Below are positions 26,719 through 36,088 of a stretch of DNA of 64,000 nucleotides, in pieces. The stretch comes from Clostridiaceae bacterium (lineage in GTDB: Bacteria > Bacillota > Clostridia > Saccharofermentanales > DTU023): NCBI GenBank assembly GCA_012838135.1, contig DUPV01000015.1, positions 1 through 64,000 of the forward strand, given 5' to 3'. Numbering within the stretch: the stretch's first letter is position 1; each line of letters begins with the position of its first letter. The notes under the pieces are model-generated. The model searched no databases. It was not told where the DNA came from and saw only the letters and a program-made list of their open reading frames with translations. A program made the position numbers and the translations under genes.

Positions 26719-27624
26719 TTAAACAATGTATGGTTGGCGTAATGCCAAAATCTGATAAAACAAACCATATAATCTTGCCATCGAAAATACTCGAACCGTA
26801 TAAATAACTGCTTCAATGATTAAAAAACTATAATGAAAATCTGCCAGCATTAATTGACATAAACTGGTAACAAAGTTCAAAATCATATTTTGCACAATAA
26901 AACTGACAAACATCGTTAGTTTTGCTCCCCTAGTCTGGTTATAACTCAGTTCCATGGAACGTATCAATTTATTTTGTGTATACATAATATTCAAAGGAGT
27001 AAATAGCAAAATAAACAAGACCACAAAAAATGGAATCATAAACATGGTTGCTGAAATTAGCAAGACTAAAAGCAACATGAGAATTAACACCAGCATACTC
27101 GGAATGAATCGCAATAAATCCTTGAGAGCAGTTCTGACATAAGGCAACTTTTGCCCTATCTTATCATGGTCAGTTGCAAAACGTTTGAAATCAGAGGGAA
27201 AGAATGTTCTTTTAACATACTCGGTTATTTGGTTAAGATTTTGCAGTCCGGCATCTTGCCCAACAAGTTTGAACGGAACCATAAAAATGTCTTTTGAGCC
27301 TAAACGAATTCGATCCGTTCTTTGCAATTCATTTTCCAGGATAAAAACTTCGGCATAGACTAAACCGATACAAATTGCCAAAAAGGTTCCGATACAATAT
27401 AAACCGATAATGATCAAATTGCCTGTTGTCGGCAAAACAAGTTTTCCGGTCTCCAAAAATTCGCCACTCAAATAATACGACACAAATGTAAAACTGCGAT
27501 CACCTACTGGTAACATCGTAACAGCAGCTCTGATCAATATCATCAAAACCAGCCCTAACTTAACTGCTTTATCTGATTTCAATTTATAAAATTTAAACGA
27601 CTCAACAATTATTTTTAAATTCAT
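26719..27624 (-). CDS. Polytopic membrane protein, DUF975-like in shape
   Basis: About six hydrophobic segments: residues 20-35, 70-95, 170-215 (a long double span), 235-255 and a C-terminal one. A cytoplasmic stretch in the middle (LGSKDIFMVPFKLVGQDAG) is hydrophilic. The topology and the ending resemble DUF975-type integral membrane proteins of Clostridia, but I did not find a decisive motif. The ATG used lies six codons inside the ORF track start and has AAGG upstream. It is directly followed by prfB. Confidence 0.6.
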   Translation of the reverse strand: MNLKIIVESFKFYKLKSDKAVKLGLVLMILIRAAVTMLPVGDRSFTFVSYYLSGEFLETGKLVLPTTGNLIIIGLYCIGTFLAICIGLVYAEVFILENELQRTDRIRLGSKDIFMVPFKLVGQDAGLQNLNQITEYVKRTFFPSDFKRFATDHDKIGQKLPYVRTALKDLLRFIPSMLVLILMLLLVLLISATMFMIPFFVVLFILLFTPLNIMYTQNKLIRSMELSYNQTRGAKLTMFVSFIVQNMILNFVTSLCQLMLADFHYSFLIIEAVIYTVRVFSMARLYGLFYQILALRQPYIV

Positions 27625-27690
27625 TGAATAACCTTTTACCAATCAATTAATTTTAGATTAGCACAGTGAATAAAGATTGTCACATAAAAA

Positions 27691-28140
27691 TTAGCTGCGA
27701 ATCGCGTTATGATTGACTTGAATAATCCCGTTAATTTTTTGCAAACCTTGAATTATTTTACCGGCTCTGACTTTCGATAAATTACGACAAATTATTTGAA
27801 TAGTACTCCTTCCTCTGGTTACCGGAGATTGTTGAATACTGATGATTTTTGCAGAATTTTCGTTAAAAATTAACAATACATCAAGCGGAGAAACCAAGTC
27901 CACTTCGCTGATAATATTAAAAATATCTACTGAATCCAAATCCGAACCTTGATAAGAATAAACTGATTTATGATATTTATAATAAGCGCTCCGGGAAATC
28001 CCAACTTCTTTTACTGCTTGATTAATTGACGGATAGACTTTTTTACGGATACCGTCTTTAACCTCAATCACTTTACGAAAAACTTCAGGGCAGGCATTTT
28101 TCTCAATTAAATAAAATTTTTCTCGATTTTTATTGCTCAT
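27691..28140 (-). CDS. ACT-domain protein, PheB/UPF0735 family
   Basis: Residues 1-60 form a short N-terminal helix-turn-helix-like part (INQAVKEVGISRSAYYKY), and residues 70-145 an ACT domain (LLIFNENSAKIISIQQSPVTRGRSTIQIIC, in part). This is the PheB/UPF0735 family, linked historically to phenylalanine biosynthesis but without proven activity; ACT domains usually bind amino acids. Its ATG overlaps the rdgB stop codon (ATGA) with AGGAGA inside rdgB. Confidence 0.85.
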   Translation of the reverse strand: MSNKNREKFYLIEKNACPEVFRKVIEVKDGIRKKVYPSINQAVKEVGISRSAYYKYHKSVYSYQGSDLDSVDIFNIISEVDLVSPLDVLLIFNENSAKIISIQQSPVTRGRSTIQIICRNLSKVRAGKIIQGLQKINGIIQVNHNAIRS

Positions 28141-28739
28141 AATTCTCCTGAATATTGTTCCTGTAAGAAATCATTAAATTTTGCAAAAGCCAATGCACGA
28201 TGACTAATCATATTCTTCAGCTGCGGATCCATTTCCGCTGTTGTCATTTGATATTCAGGCATATAAAATATCGGATCGTAGCCGAAACCATGTTCGCCAC
28301 GCATTTCAGAAATAATCTTACCTCTGCATTCGCCTGAAAAAATATATTCTTTTCCCTGATGATTTATAAATGCCAAGGCACAATGAAAAGCCGCCGTCCA
28401 TTGTTCTTGCGGATAATCAGCAAGCAACTGCCAGATATATTCTATCTTTTCAGGATATGAAACACGTTCTCCGGCAAAACGTGCAGAATAAATGCCGGGA
28501 TATCCATCTAATAAGTCTATTGAAAGACCTGAATCATCTGCTAAAACTAAACCACCAAGTTGTGCGTGAGCATGGCGGGCCTTAATTAAAGCATTTTCCG
28601 AATAAGATGTTCCGGTTTCATCTACATCCGCATCAATACCCAGTTCCGACAAAGAACGCAGCTTTACAGCAGATAATTTGAGTATTGCCGCTATTTCTTT
28701 TACTTTATCTTGATTATGTGTTGCTAAAATAATTTCCAT
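28137..28739 (-). CDS. rdgB: Non-canonical purine NTP pyrophosphatase (RdgB/HAM1)
   Basis: Removes ITP, dITP and XTP from the nucleotide pool. The family motifs are plain: ILATHNQDKVKEI at the N-terminus, ETGTSYSENALIKA, VLADDSGLSIDLLDGYPGIYSAR (in part) and GEHGFGYDPIFY. The ORF track adds 13 hydrophobic residues at the front; the proper start is the ATG of MEIILATHN. It is coupled with the ACT-domain gene. Confidence 0.95.
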   Translation of the reverse strand: MEIILATHNQDKVKEIAAILKLSAVKLRSLSELGIDADVDETGTSYSENALIKARHAHAQLGGLVLADDSGLSIDLLDGYPGIYSARFAGERVSYPEKIEYIWQLLADYPQEQWTAAFHCALAFINHQGKEYIFSGECRGKIISEMRGEHGFGYDPIFYMPEYQMTTAEMDPQLKNMISHRALAFAKFNDFLQEQYSGEL

Positions 28740-28833
28740 TATCGAATCATAGCATAAAACACAAAAAAATAACCACATTTATTGTTATTATCAGATAAAA
28801 TATGTTTTGAAATTCATTTTCACAAAATAATAA

Positions 28834-28860
28834 CCCCGCTTTTTCCATTTGAATTGCGTA
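28834..28860 (+). promoter_or_regulatory. Possible SigI-type promoter before sigI
   Basis: Upstream of sigI the sequence CCCCGCTTT (28834-28842) is followed after 14 bp by CGTA (28857-28860). SigI-dependent promoters in Clostridium thermocellum carry a C-run in the -35 region and a CGWA -10 element, as I recall, so autoregulation is plausible. An overlapping TATACT could serve sigma-A instead. Confidence 0.35.
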
Positions 28861-28882
28861 TACTATAAATGAGGAAAGAATA

Positions 28883-29608
28883 ATGCAAAATGAACATGAA
28901 ATTGTCCAACAAGTTTATGCTGCTAAAGAAGATAATTTTGCTGCCGATGATTTCATCGAAAGCTACAAGCCTTTTATCAAAGCAGAAACAGCTAAATTTT
29001 TAAAAAGACCTACCCATGATCAAGATGATGAATTGAGCATTGCGATGATTGCTTTCTATGAGGCAATTAATCAATATTCTCACCTCAAAGGATCTTTTCT
29101 TAACTTTGCCTCACGCATGATTAAAAATCGTCTGATCGATTACTGGCGCAAAATCAAGCGTCATACCGGATTGGTTGAGCTGGATGCTCCGCTTGTTGAT
29201 GATGAAGAAATCGCTTTAATTGATACAATGCCTGAGGAAAAGAACAAAACCGAAGAATTCATCAATCGTGAAGCTACCGTAGCGGAGATCAGGGAATTGG
29301 CACAACAAATGTCTGAATTCAATATTTCTCTTTCCGATGTGGCAGATAAAAATCCACGCCAAAAAAGGACATTACTTGCTTGTCAAAAGGCTGCTGATAC
29401 TGCAATTAAAGATGAAAAAACGATGACACAGTTTTTCAATAACAAAAAACTACCGATTACCAGAATTGCCGAATTGAGTCAGGTTGCGAAGAAAACCTTA
29501 GAAAGACATCGCGATTATATTATCGCTTTATTGATTATATATAGTAACGGTTATGATTTGATTCGCAATCACCTTGCTCAAGTAAAAATCGTGAAAGGAG
29601 AACGCTAA
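28883..29608 (+). CDS. sigI: RNA polymerase sigma factor, SigI family
   Basis: An alternative sigma factor. DELSIAMIAFYEAINQYSHLKGSFLNFASRMIKNRLIDYWRK (in parts) is the SigI region 2 signature; the C-terminal half around ELSQVAKKTLERHRDYIIAL is the SigI-specific DNA-binding region. SigI factors respond to heat in Bacillus and to polysaccharides in cellulolytic Clostridia. RBS GAGGAAAG precedes the ATG. It is followed with one base between by its anti-sigma factor. Confidence 0.9.
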   Translation: MQNEHEIVQQVYAAKEDNFAADDFIESYKPFIKAETAKFLKRPTHDQDDELSIAMIAFYEAINQYSHLKGSFLNFASRMIKNRLIDYWRKIKRHTGLVELDAPLVDDEEIALIDTMPEEKNKTEEFINREATVAEIRELAQQMSEFNISLSDVADKNPRQKRTLLACQKAADTAIKDEKTMTQFFNNKKLPITRIAELSQVAKKTLERHRDYIIALLIIYSNGYDLIRNHLAQVKIVKGER

Positions 29609-29609
29609 A

Positions 29610-30560
29610 ATGAAATATATTGTGATCGAACAATGTAAAACCTACTCCGTTCTGCTTAGTGAGAATGGTCAGTTTTATAAAGCTGCCAATCTGAATTACG
29701 AACTGGGCGAAACTGTTGAAAATCCGGTTTTGATGGAAAACAAACTATCTTCAAATTTAGATCTCAAATGGTATAAATTTAAGAATCATTTGCGTTACTC
29801 AAAAATGAAATCGGTTTTAGTGAGTTTAGCTTTAGTTTTGATACTTGCAGTCGGAGTTTTTGGCGGTCTTTATTATCGAGAAAATTTCCTTATAACAAAA
29901 TCTTCAATTATTATGCAAATCAATCCCAAAGTGGAACTTGACCTCAATGCAAAAGGCTCGGTCATAAAATTAAGAGGATTGAATGCGGACGGAGAATTAT
30001 TGTTGGCTGACTATGAATTAACAAGTAAAGACAAAGTTGAGGTTACCAACGATTTAATCAAAAAAGCACAGGATATGAATTTTCTCCAAGCAGGTGGTAA
30101 AGTAACTCTCGGAATCAAGGCAAAAGATGAACAAACTTTTGTAGAATACGGGATTGAATTACGCGAAAAAGTAACTCCGAGTAAAATCGTTATTGAGATA
30201 GTAAGAGCTGAAAATTTAGAAGAATCAGATTATTCAACTGTTCCGGAGAATTTCAAAACCGAATTTACTATTAAACAAAAACCTGCTGAACAAACAACAT
30301 CAACCGAAGTCACAACTTCAAGTAAAACACCAACTACTAAAACTACTACTAAAACAACAACTATTAAAACTACTTCACCTACTACAAAACCGACAGTAAT
30401 TGTTACCACTCCTACAACAGTTATTCAATCTGCAACAAACTATGATGATTCCAATTACGGTGATTCTGATTATGATGATAATTCCAATTACGACGATGTT
30501 GATGAAATTGATCAAGATGATGATTTTGACGGCGACTCTTTATACGAAGATGATGATTAA
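29610..30560 (+). CDS. rsgI: RsgI-type anti-sigma factor with Thr- and Asp-rich outer tail
   Basis: Residues 1-55 are the cytoplasmic RsgI N-terminal domain that holds SigI. A membrane helix follows at about 72-93 (VLVSLALVLILAVGVFGGLYY). The outer part contains MQINPKVELDLN; RsgI proteins are known to cut themselves at the Asn-Pro of this INP motif. Residues about 220-270 are a Thr-rich linker (TKTTTKTTT) and the end is an Asp/Asn/Tyr-rich tail with no carbohydrate-binding module I recognise. So a signal other than polysaccharide binding, or the tail itself, may be sensed. It is coupled with sigI and convergent with the GGDEF gene, overlapping it by four bases. Confidence 0.85.
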   Translation: MKYIVIEQCKTYSVLLSENGQFYKAANLNYELGETVENPVLMENKLSSNLDLKWYKFKNHLRYSKMKSVLVSLALVLILAVGVFGGLYYRENFLITKSSIIMQINPKVELDLNAKGSVIKLRGLNADGELLLADYELTSKDKVEVTNDLIKKAQDMNFLQAGGKVTLGIKAKDEQTFVEYGIELREKVTPSKIVIEIVRAENLEESDYSTVPENFKTEFTIKQKPAEQTTSTEVTTSSKTPTTKTTTKTTTIKTTSPTTKPTVIVTTPTTVIQSATNYDDSNYGDSDYDDNSNYDDVDEIDQDDDFDGDSLYEDDD

Positions 30561-31756
30561 TGAGGAGCAGAGACTTCGTTACGCTTATTAAGCGCATCTC
30601 TTCTATCGGGAAGTATTCCTTCACAAATCTTTCTATTCTTGTCTTCATACATATAAGCATCAATCTTATTTAAAAAATCATCTATTGACTCATGCTTACT
30701 TTTGTATGTACTGTAACCAATTGAAAAATTTATCTTATAAGGTTTCTTTTCTGATTCATTGAACAATGTTGTTTGTGTTTTAATGATGTCAATCATATCT
30801 GTAATTTCTTTCTGAGAGCTTACTTGCATTAAGATGATAAACTCATCACCACCAAACCTAAATGATACCCCTTTATTACCCACAGATTTGCGTAATATCT
30901 TTCCGGTTATAGAAATAGCATCATCACCTACAAGATGTCCAAATCTATCATTTATACTTTTGAAGCCATCAATGTCTAACATGATTCCGGCAAGTACACG
31001 GGTAGTATCCCAATGTTCACTATACATTAGCAACATGTTATTTAAATACTGTCTGTTCAATAATCCCGATAGCTTATCTACATAAGATGCTTCATTCTGA
31101 ACATTAACGAACAACGAATTCATCCCTACAGCCACTCCAAGCCACACAAGAGAGTATCCATAAAAGAAGAACTGCAACATACTTCCAATTATAATGGGAA
31201 TCATAAACAGAATAGCAGGAAGAAACAAATACTTATGTAATTTCTTACGATACAAATAAATTAATATCATACCGTATGCCAGATAAAAATAAGTAACTGC
31301 ATATGGAATGATATATAAATCTGTTCTTTGATAAATATTATATTCATCGACCGCAAAAAACACAGGTGTTACCAAGTTTATTAAGCAACCGATTATAATT
31401 AGTACGGCAGGTATAGCCACAAAAGGATATATTCGCTTGATTCTTTTCATATTTGTAAACAATTTATAGTCCACATATATTACCCATAAATAAGCAAATA
31501 CAATATTGTTAATAAATAAAATGTCATTTAGCACTAGCAACAAAGTATGATATCCATACCCCATATTGCCATCCCAAAAGAGAACCGCTGATTCAATCAG
31601 GCATTGCATAATATTTAAAATAACCATTGCATAGAATATCTTTTCTTCAAACAATCCATGGCGATGGCTTAGTGGCCTTTTGGAACTCAATAAAATAACT
31701 AACAACAACATAATTGCTGTCCCATTTGCAATATATATCGCCGGAAAATTAAACAT
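30557..31756 (-). CDS. Membrane-bound diguanylate cyclase (GGDEF)
   Basis: The N-terminal 215 residues contain about seven hydrophobic segments and probably sense a signal at or in the membrane. The C-terminal 165 residues are a GGDEF domain: MLDIDGFKSINDRFGHLVGD, then SFRFGGDEFIIL (the active-site motif intact) and INFSIGYSTY. It should make cyclic di-GMP. I see no clear RxxD inhibitory site ahead of the motif. It stands alone on the minus strand, convergent with rsgI. Confidence 0.9.
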   Translation of the reverse strand: MFNFPAIYIANGTAIMLLLVILLSSKRPLSHRHGLFEEKIFYAMVILNIMQCLIESAVLFWDGNMGYGYHTLLLVLNDILFINNIVFAYLWVIYVDYKLFTNMKRIKRIYPFVAIPAVLIIIGCLINLVTPVFFAVDEYNIYQRTDLYIIPYAVTYFYLAYGMILIYLYRKKLHKYLFLPAILFMIPIIIGSMLQFFFYGYSLVWLGVAVGMNSLFVNVQNEASYVDKLSGLLNRQYLNNMLLMYSEHWDTTRVLAGIMLDIDGFKSINDRFGHLVGDDAISITGKILRKSVGNKGVSFRFGGDEFIILMQVSSQKEITDMIDIIKTQTTLFNESEKKPYKINFSIGYSTYKSKHESIDDFLNKIDAYMYEDKNRKICEGILPDRRDALNKRNEVSAPH

Positions 31757-31868
31757 TTCTAATATGCCCTTTCTTTGGCTATTATTATAACTAATTTCAT
31801 TTTAATTTTACAGCAATAATTAGACTAATTTCCGCAAATGGAAACCGTGTTCTCAGAAGGCCAGTGGT

Positions 31869-31940
31869 TGAACTGAACCCAAAATCTTGGACAAAAATAT
31901 AGTAAACTAACAACATCGGAGATCCAGGATGGTTTTACAA
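31869..31940 (+). mobile_element. Terminus of a lost IS3-family-like element
   Basis: TGAACTGAACCCAAAATCTT followed by GGACAA matches the usual left end of IS150-type IS3 elements (TGxACTGCACCC...TTGGACA). Some 45 bp later GGAGAT and an ATG (frame MVLQYK) look like the orfA start, but the frame fails at once and the 3' end of the DeoR gene begins. It marks one edge of the sugar island. Confidence 0.5.
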
Positions 31941-31946
31941 TATAAA

Positions 31947-32735
31947 TTACATTTTTGCTACTATAACATTATTTCTATTTATATCTATTATTTTCTTCAA
32001 TTCATAAGAGGGGATTTTTTCATCCACGATTACTTTTGTAATTTCCTCAGAATCCGCTAGTTTTGCAAAAGATGTTTTACCTACCTTCGAACTAATACAA
32101 AGCAAGTACCTCTCTGTTGATTTCTTTAACATAGCTCGAGTATTAAAAGCTAGCTGATAATCTGGAATAGTTGCTCCGCTCGCTAAATTATATGAATCGC
32201 AAGAAAAAAATAATTTGTCAACATTTAAATTTGTTATTTCTTCATATGCAAAAATCATATAGTGGAAACCTTTGCGTATCATTCCACCTATTATATAGAT
32301 GGAATGTGGACTATTTTCTTCTAACCAACTGACAATCCGAATATCGTTAGAAATTATGGTTAAGTTCTTTTTGTTATTTAATTGTTTTATAAATTCATAA
32401 GTTGTCGTTCCTGTCATAACGGCAATTGTATCGCCATCTGATACTAGATCTGCTGCTCTTCTTGCAATTGCCTTTTTCTCTAAGAGCTGTTGTTCTAATT
32501 TAGCTGACGGACAAAGCTCTGAGCCCACCTGTTGCCTCTCAGATATCTTTATTGCACCTCCGTGTGTTCTTTGCACCAAACCAGCTTGATTAAGTGTTTT
32601 TAAATCGGTTCGAATAGTAGATTTGGAAACATCTAAAATCTCACATAATTGTTCTACTGTAGCTTTTCCATTCTTATCTATTATTTCTTTTATTTTTATT
32701 CTTCTATCTTCTACAAAATAAACATCATCTTTCAT
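31947..32735 (-). CDS. DeoR/GlpR-family transcriptional regulator of the sugar island
   Basis: An N-terminal winged helix (ATVEQLCEILDVSKSTIRTDLKTL, in part, about residues 19-43, then VQRTHGGAIK) and a C-terminal sugar-phosphate sensor of the DeoR type: ISNDIRIVSWLEEN, IIGGMIRKGFH and a later VDEKIPSYELKKI. Such regulators usually repress and are released by a phosphorylated sugar. It is transcribed in the same direction as the whole island and lies 53 bp after the kinase gene. Confidence 0.9.
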   Translation of the reverse strand: MKDDVYFVEDRRIKIKEIIDKNGKATVEQLCEILDVSKSTIRTDLKTLNQAGLVQRTHGGAIKISERQQVGSELCPSAKLEQQLLEKKAIARRAADLVSDGDTIAVMTGTTTYEFIKQLNNKKNLTIISNDIRIVSWLEENSPHSIYIIGGMIRKGFHYMIFAYEEITNLNVDKLFFSCDSYNLASGATIPDYQLAFNTRAMLKKSTERYLLCISSKVGKTSFAKLADSEEITKVIVDEKIPSYELKKIIDINRNNVIVAKM

Positions 32736-32788
32736 CGCATTAGCCCTTTCAATAATTTACAAAACAATTATAATATAAAATTTAAAAA

Positions 32789-34297
32789 TTATTTTTCGGA
32801 AGCTAAGTCTGATAGTCTGTGCATAAATTCTTTATTGGCACTATATAGTTCTTTATAAATACTATAAAATTCCTTGTATCGTTCAACATTATACTCAATC
32901 GGTAAAATTGGTTCTTTATCATACTCAATAAATATATCTATTGCTTCTTGGAATGAATTAAACAATCCATAACCAACAGCTGCAGTAATCGCAGCACCTA
33001 AAGCTGATTGCTCCTTTGCTTTTGACTTAATAATCGGAACATTAAAAATATCAGCTTGAATTTGTAACCATAATGGACTATTGGCTCCACCACCGGAAGC
33101 TACTACAAACTCTGGTAAAACACCAAATTCCTCAAGTATTGACAAACTATCTTTTAAAGAATAAGCAACCCCCTCAAGTACACTTCTTATTAATGTACCT
33201 CTATCTGTTTTCATTTTTAATCCTACAAACATCCCATTTGCTTTACCATCAGAATGAGGTGTTCTATCGCCAATTAAGTATGGTAAAAAGATTAAACCTT
33301 CTGAGCCACATGGCTTTTGTTCTGCCAATAGATCCATCGATTTATAATCCCTAGATTCTAGAATGTTTTGTCTAAGCCATTTTAATGATTGACCTGCCGA
33401 TAAGGTTGCTCCTAAAAAATACCAAGAGTTTTTTTCAACAAAATTGAAAGTATGTGAACTCAATGATTTGTAGTAGCTTGGGCTGTCAAGAATACTTACG
33501 ACTTGACCACCTGTCCCAATTGTTATTGATGTATCTCCCGGATTAATCATCCCGTTTCCTATTGCTACCATTGCTTGATCCGCTCCACCGAAATATACTG
33601 TGCAATTCTTTGAAAGACCAATTTCTTCAGCTATATTTGGTAAAATCTTTCCTGCATTATCAGTAGGTAACTTCACTTCAGGAAACAGAGATAAATCTAT
33701 TTCAAATTTCTCTATTATTTTTTTGCTCCATTTTGCATTTTTAACATCATAGGCAAGAATACTTGCTGCATCTGTTTGTTCGGTGGCTACAATACCAGTT
33801 AATTTATACCTTAGATAGTCTTTTGGACAACAAATTTTTGAAATTTGTTGGTAGGTTGCAGGATCATTTTCTTTAATCCACAATAGGCTTGCTAAACCAA
33901 AACCTGTGTGTAATTTATTTGCCGTATGTTCGCCAAAAAAATCTACATATTCTCTTGTCGAATATCTTTCAACAATATCAGTAGATCTTTGATCACACCA
34001 AATTATTGCTGGATGTACAGGGCAGTTGTTTTTATCCAAAGGTACAATTCCATGCATTTGTCCCGAGAAACTTAGAGCAATAATTTCTTCTTTATCTATT
34101 CCCGAATTGTCTAAAACAATTTGGATGGATTTCACCGTAGCTTTCCACCAATCATCAGCATTCTGTTGTGCCCAGCCCACACATGGTATTTCATATTGAT
34201 ACTCAATTTGTTCAGTCCAAGATTCTCCAGAACAAATATTTAATATTAAACTTATTACACTTGATGTCCCTAGATCAATTCCCAATACAAAACTCAT
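32789..34297 (-). CDS. FGGY carbohydrate kinase, xylulokinase-like
   Basis: A two-domain sugar kinase. GIDLGTSSVISLIL (phosphate 1 motif), SFSGQMHGIVPLD, PAIIWCDQRSTDIVE and TDAASILAYDV match xylulokinase closely; C-terminal ITIGTGGQVVS and ASGGGANSPLWLQIQADIF (in part) are the adenosine and phosphate 2 motifs. It should phosphorylate a keto-pentose such as D-xylulose. Neighbouring dehydrogenases would supply the ketose and the transketolase would use the product. Length 502 is normal. Confidence 0.88.
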   Translation of the reverse strand: MSFVLGIDLGTSSVISLILNICSGESWTEQIEYQYEIPCVGWAQQNADDWWKATVKSIQIVLDNSGIDKEEIIALSFSGQMHGIVPLDKNNCPVHPAIIWCDQRSTDIVERYSTREYVDFFGEHTANKLHTGFGLASLLWIKENDPATYQQISKICCPKDYLRYKLTGIVATEQTDAASILAYDVKNAKWSKKIIEKFEIDLSLFPEVKLPTDNAGKILPNIAEEIGLSKNCTVYFGGADQAMVAIGNGMINPGDTSITIGTGGQVVSILDSPSYYKSLSSHTFNFVEKNSWYFLGATLSAGQSLKWLRQNILESRDYKSMDLLAEQKPCGSEGLIFLPYLIGDRTPHSDGKANGMFVGLKMKTDRGTLIRSVLEGVAYSLKDSLSILEEFGVLPEFVVASGGGANSPLWLQIQADIFNVPIIKSKAKEQSALGAAITAAVGYGLFNSFQEAIDIFIEYDKEPILPIEYNVERYKEFYSIYKELYSANKEFMHRLSDLASEK

Positions 34298-34309
34298 AAT
34301 TCTACCTCT

Positions 34310-35263
34310 TTAAAGCAAATTTAGTCTTTCTTCTATTACACGAACTACATTATTAGCATCAAAGCCATATTTTTCAATTAAATAATCATAAGAACCAACT
34401 TCTCCCAATGTTTCTGGTATTCCAAACTTTAATAATTCAGTATATTGTCTGTTCATTAACAAAGTATCAGCAATGATTGCTCCTAAACCATTTCTTACAC
34501 TCGAATTCTCAATAATGGCTACAATTTTACATCTACGAGCCATTTTTAAGACTAATTCCTCATCTAGAGGTTTAACTGTGAACATATCTATTAAAGATAT
34601 AGAATATCCTTTTTTTTCCAAAATGTTCTTTGCCTTGATACCTTCCTTTAAAGCTAATTGGCTATTACATATTAGTGCAACATCATTTCCTAAAGATAAT
34701 ACAATGCCTTTACCCACTTCAAAATCTTGATTTCTTTCATATATTTGTTCTTTTGTTTTACGCTGCATCCGCAAATAATATATTCTTGGGTCATCAATAA
34801 TATGAGGTATCAATTTATTTATCATTATAGGATCAGTAAAATCAATTATTACCACATTCGGTAATGAAGAAATTATTCCTATATCTTCGAAAGATACATG
34901 TGTACCACCATTGGCAGAATTCAATATTCCAGGGTCAGTAGAGATTATTTTAATAGCAGATTCGTTGTATATAGCAGAAACATATAATTGATCCAATGCA
35001 CGTCTCGAAGCAAATGACGAAAAAGTATGTACAAAAGGTATGAAACCTTCTTTAGCCATTGCTGCTGCAACACCAAACATGTTAGCTTCTTGTATTCCAC
35101 AATTGATAAATTTTTCTGGGTGTTCTTTCGCAAAAATATTTAAACCCGAAGAGCTTGCTAAATCCGAATCCAGGGCATAAACAGGCTTTGTTTTAGCTTC
35201 TTCCACTAATTGATTAGCTAATGCAGTTCTTTGATCTACCTCTCCCTCTCTAAACATAATCAT
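34310..35263 (-). CDS. Transketolase, C-terminal subunit
   Basis: The pyrimidine-binding and C-terminal domains of a split transketolase: VYALDSDLASSSG, NCGIQEANMFGVAAAMAKEG (catalytic Glu for the cofactor), VHTFSSFASRRALDQL and the closing KYGFDANNVV region. With the neighbouring N-terminal half it moves two-carbon units between sugar phosphates. The ORF track GTG overlaps the upstream stop; the ATG three codons later, in TAAGATG, has AGG at better spacing. Confidence 0.92.
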   Translation of the reverse strand: MIMFREGEVDQRTALANQLVEEAKTKPVYALDSDLASSSGLNIFAKEHPEKFINCGIQEANMFGVAAAMAKEGFIPFVHTFSSFASRRALDQLYVSAIYNESAIKIISTDPGILNSANGGTHVSFEDIGIISSLPNVVIIDFTDPIMINKLIPHIIDDPRIYYLRMQRKTKEQIYERNQDFEVGKGIVLSLGNDVALICNSQLALKEGIKAKNILEKKGYSISLIDMFTVKPLDEELVLKMARRCKIVAIIENSSVRNGLGAIIADTLLMNRQYTELLKFGIPETLGEVGSYDYLIEKYGFDANNVVRVIEERLNLL

Positions 35264-35264
35264 C

Positions 35265-36077
35265 TTAGTCACCTAATAAGCCAATTTCATTTTTTAATAT
35301 TTCTAAATCTTTTTCCGTAAACGGCAAATGATGAACTTTGGGTTTACCTTCAGCGCCTGTCCAGCCTTTGCCCTTTATCGTATCCAAAACAATTAAAGAA
35401 GGTTTTCCCTTGTTTTCTATTGCATTTAGAATGGCTTCTTCTATCTTTTCTAAATTATGTCCAGCAACTTTCTTAACAAACCAACCAAAACTTAAAAAAG
35501 ATTCTTCCAGATTTTCCATTGACATTACATCTCTGGTATCTCCATCAAGTTGTTGCTTGTTTTGGTCTACAAAAGCTATTATATTATCAAGACCATAATG
35601 TGCTGCAAACATAGCAGACTCCCAAATCTGACCCTCATTGCATTCACCATCACCTAGAATTAAAAATGTTCTTGCCGGATTGTTCTTCTTTTTTAATGCC
35701 AGAGCAACACCAACCGCCAATGATGCCCCTTGACCTAAGGAACCTGTGCTGAAATCAACCCCTGGTGTTAAAGTATTGCAATGACTAGGAAGTCTTGTGC
35801 CGTTTTGATTCAGAGTTCTCAATTCTTCAATAGGAAAAAATCCCTTAAGAGCTAAAGCAGCATATAATGCTGGCCCACAATGCCCTTTGGACATAACTAA
35901 ACGATCCCTCTCCTCCCATAGAGGATTTGAAGAATCTATATTCATTATCTTTCCATAAAGTACTGCTAATAAATCTGCTATAGATAAAACTCCACCTACA
36001 TGACCAGATCCGCATGATGCAATGCACTCCATACTATGATAGCGTATTAATTTAGCAAATTTATATAAACTTTTCAC
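35265..36077 (-). CDS. Transketolase, N-terminal (ThDP-binding) subunit
   Basis: Carries the thiamine-diphosphate binding half: SCGSGHVGGVLSIADLLAVL, MSKGHCGPALYAALAL, TGSLGQGASLAVGVALALK, then the ThDP motif GDGECNEGQIWES-x-MFA (GDG...N). Length 270 is typical of split transketolases in sugar operons. RBS AAAGGAG overlaps the end of the broken deoC, so this gene was probably coupled to it. Confidence 0.94.
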   Translation of the reverse strand: MKSLYKFAKLIRYHSMECIASCGSGHVGGVLSIADLLAVLYGKIMNIDSSNPLWEERDRLVMSKGHCGPALYAALALKGFFPIEELRTLNQNGTRLPSHCNTLTPGVDFSTGSLGQGASLAVGVALALKKKNNPARTFLILGDGECNEGQIWESAMFAAHYGLDNIIAFVDQNKQQLDGDTRDVMSMENLEESFLSFGWFVKKVAGHNLEKIEEAILNAIENKGKPSLIVLDTIKGKGWTGAEGKPKVHHLPFTEKDLEILKNEIGLLGD

Positions 36078-36088
36078 ATTTTACTCCT

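Noticed and set aside
25586-26719. Programmed frameshift in prfB
   Set aside because: I looked for an in-frame UGA with an upstream SD-like site near codon 26; the gene reads straight through.
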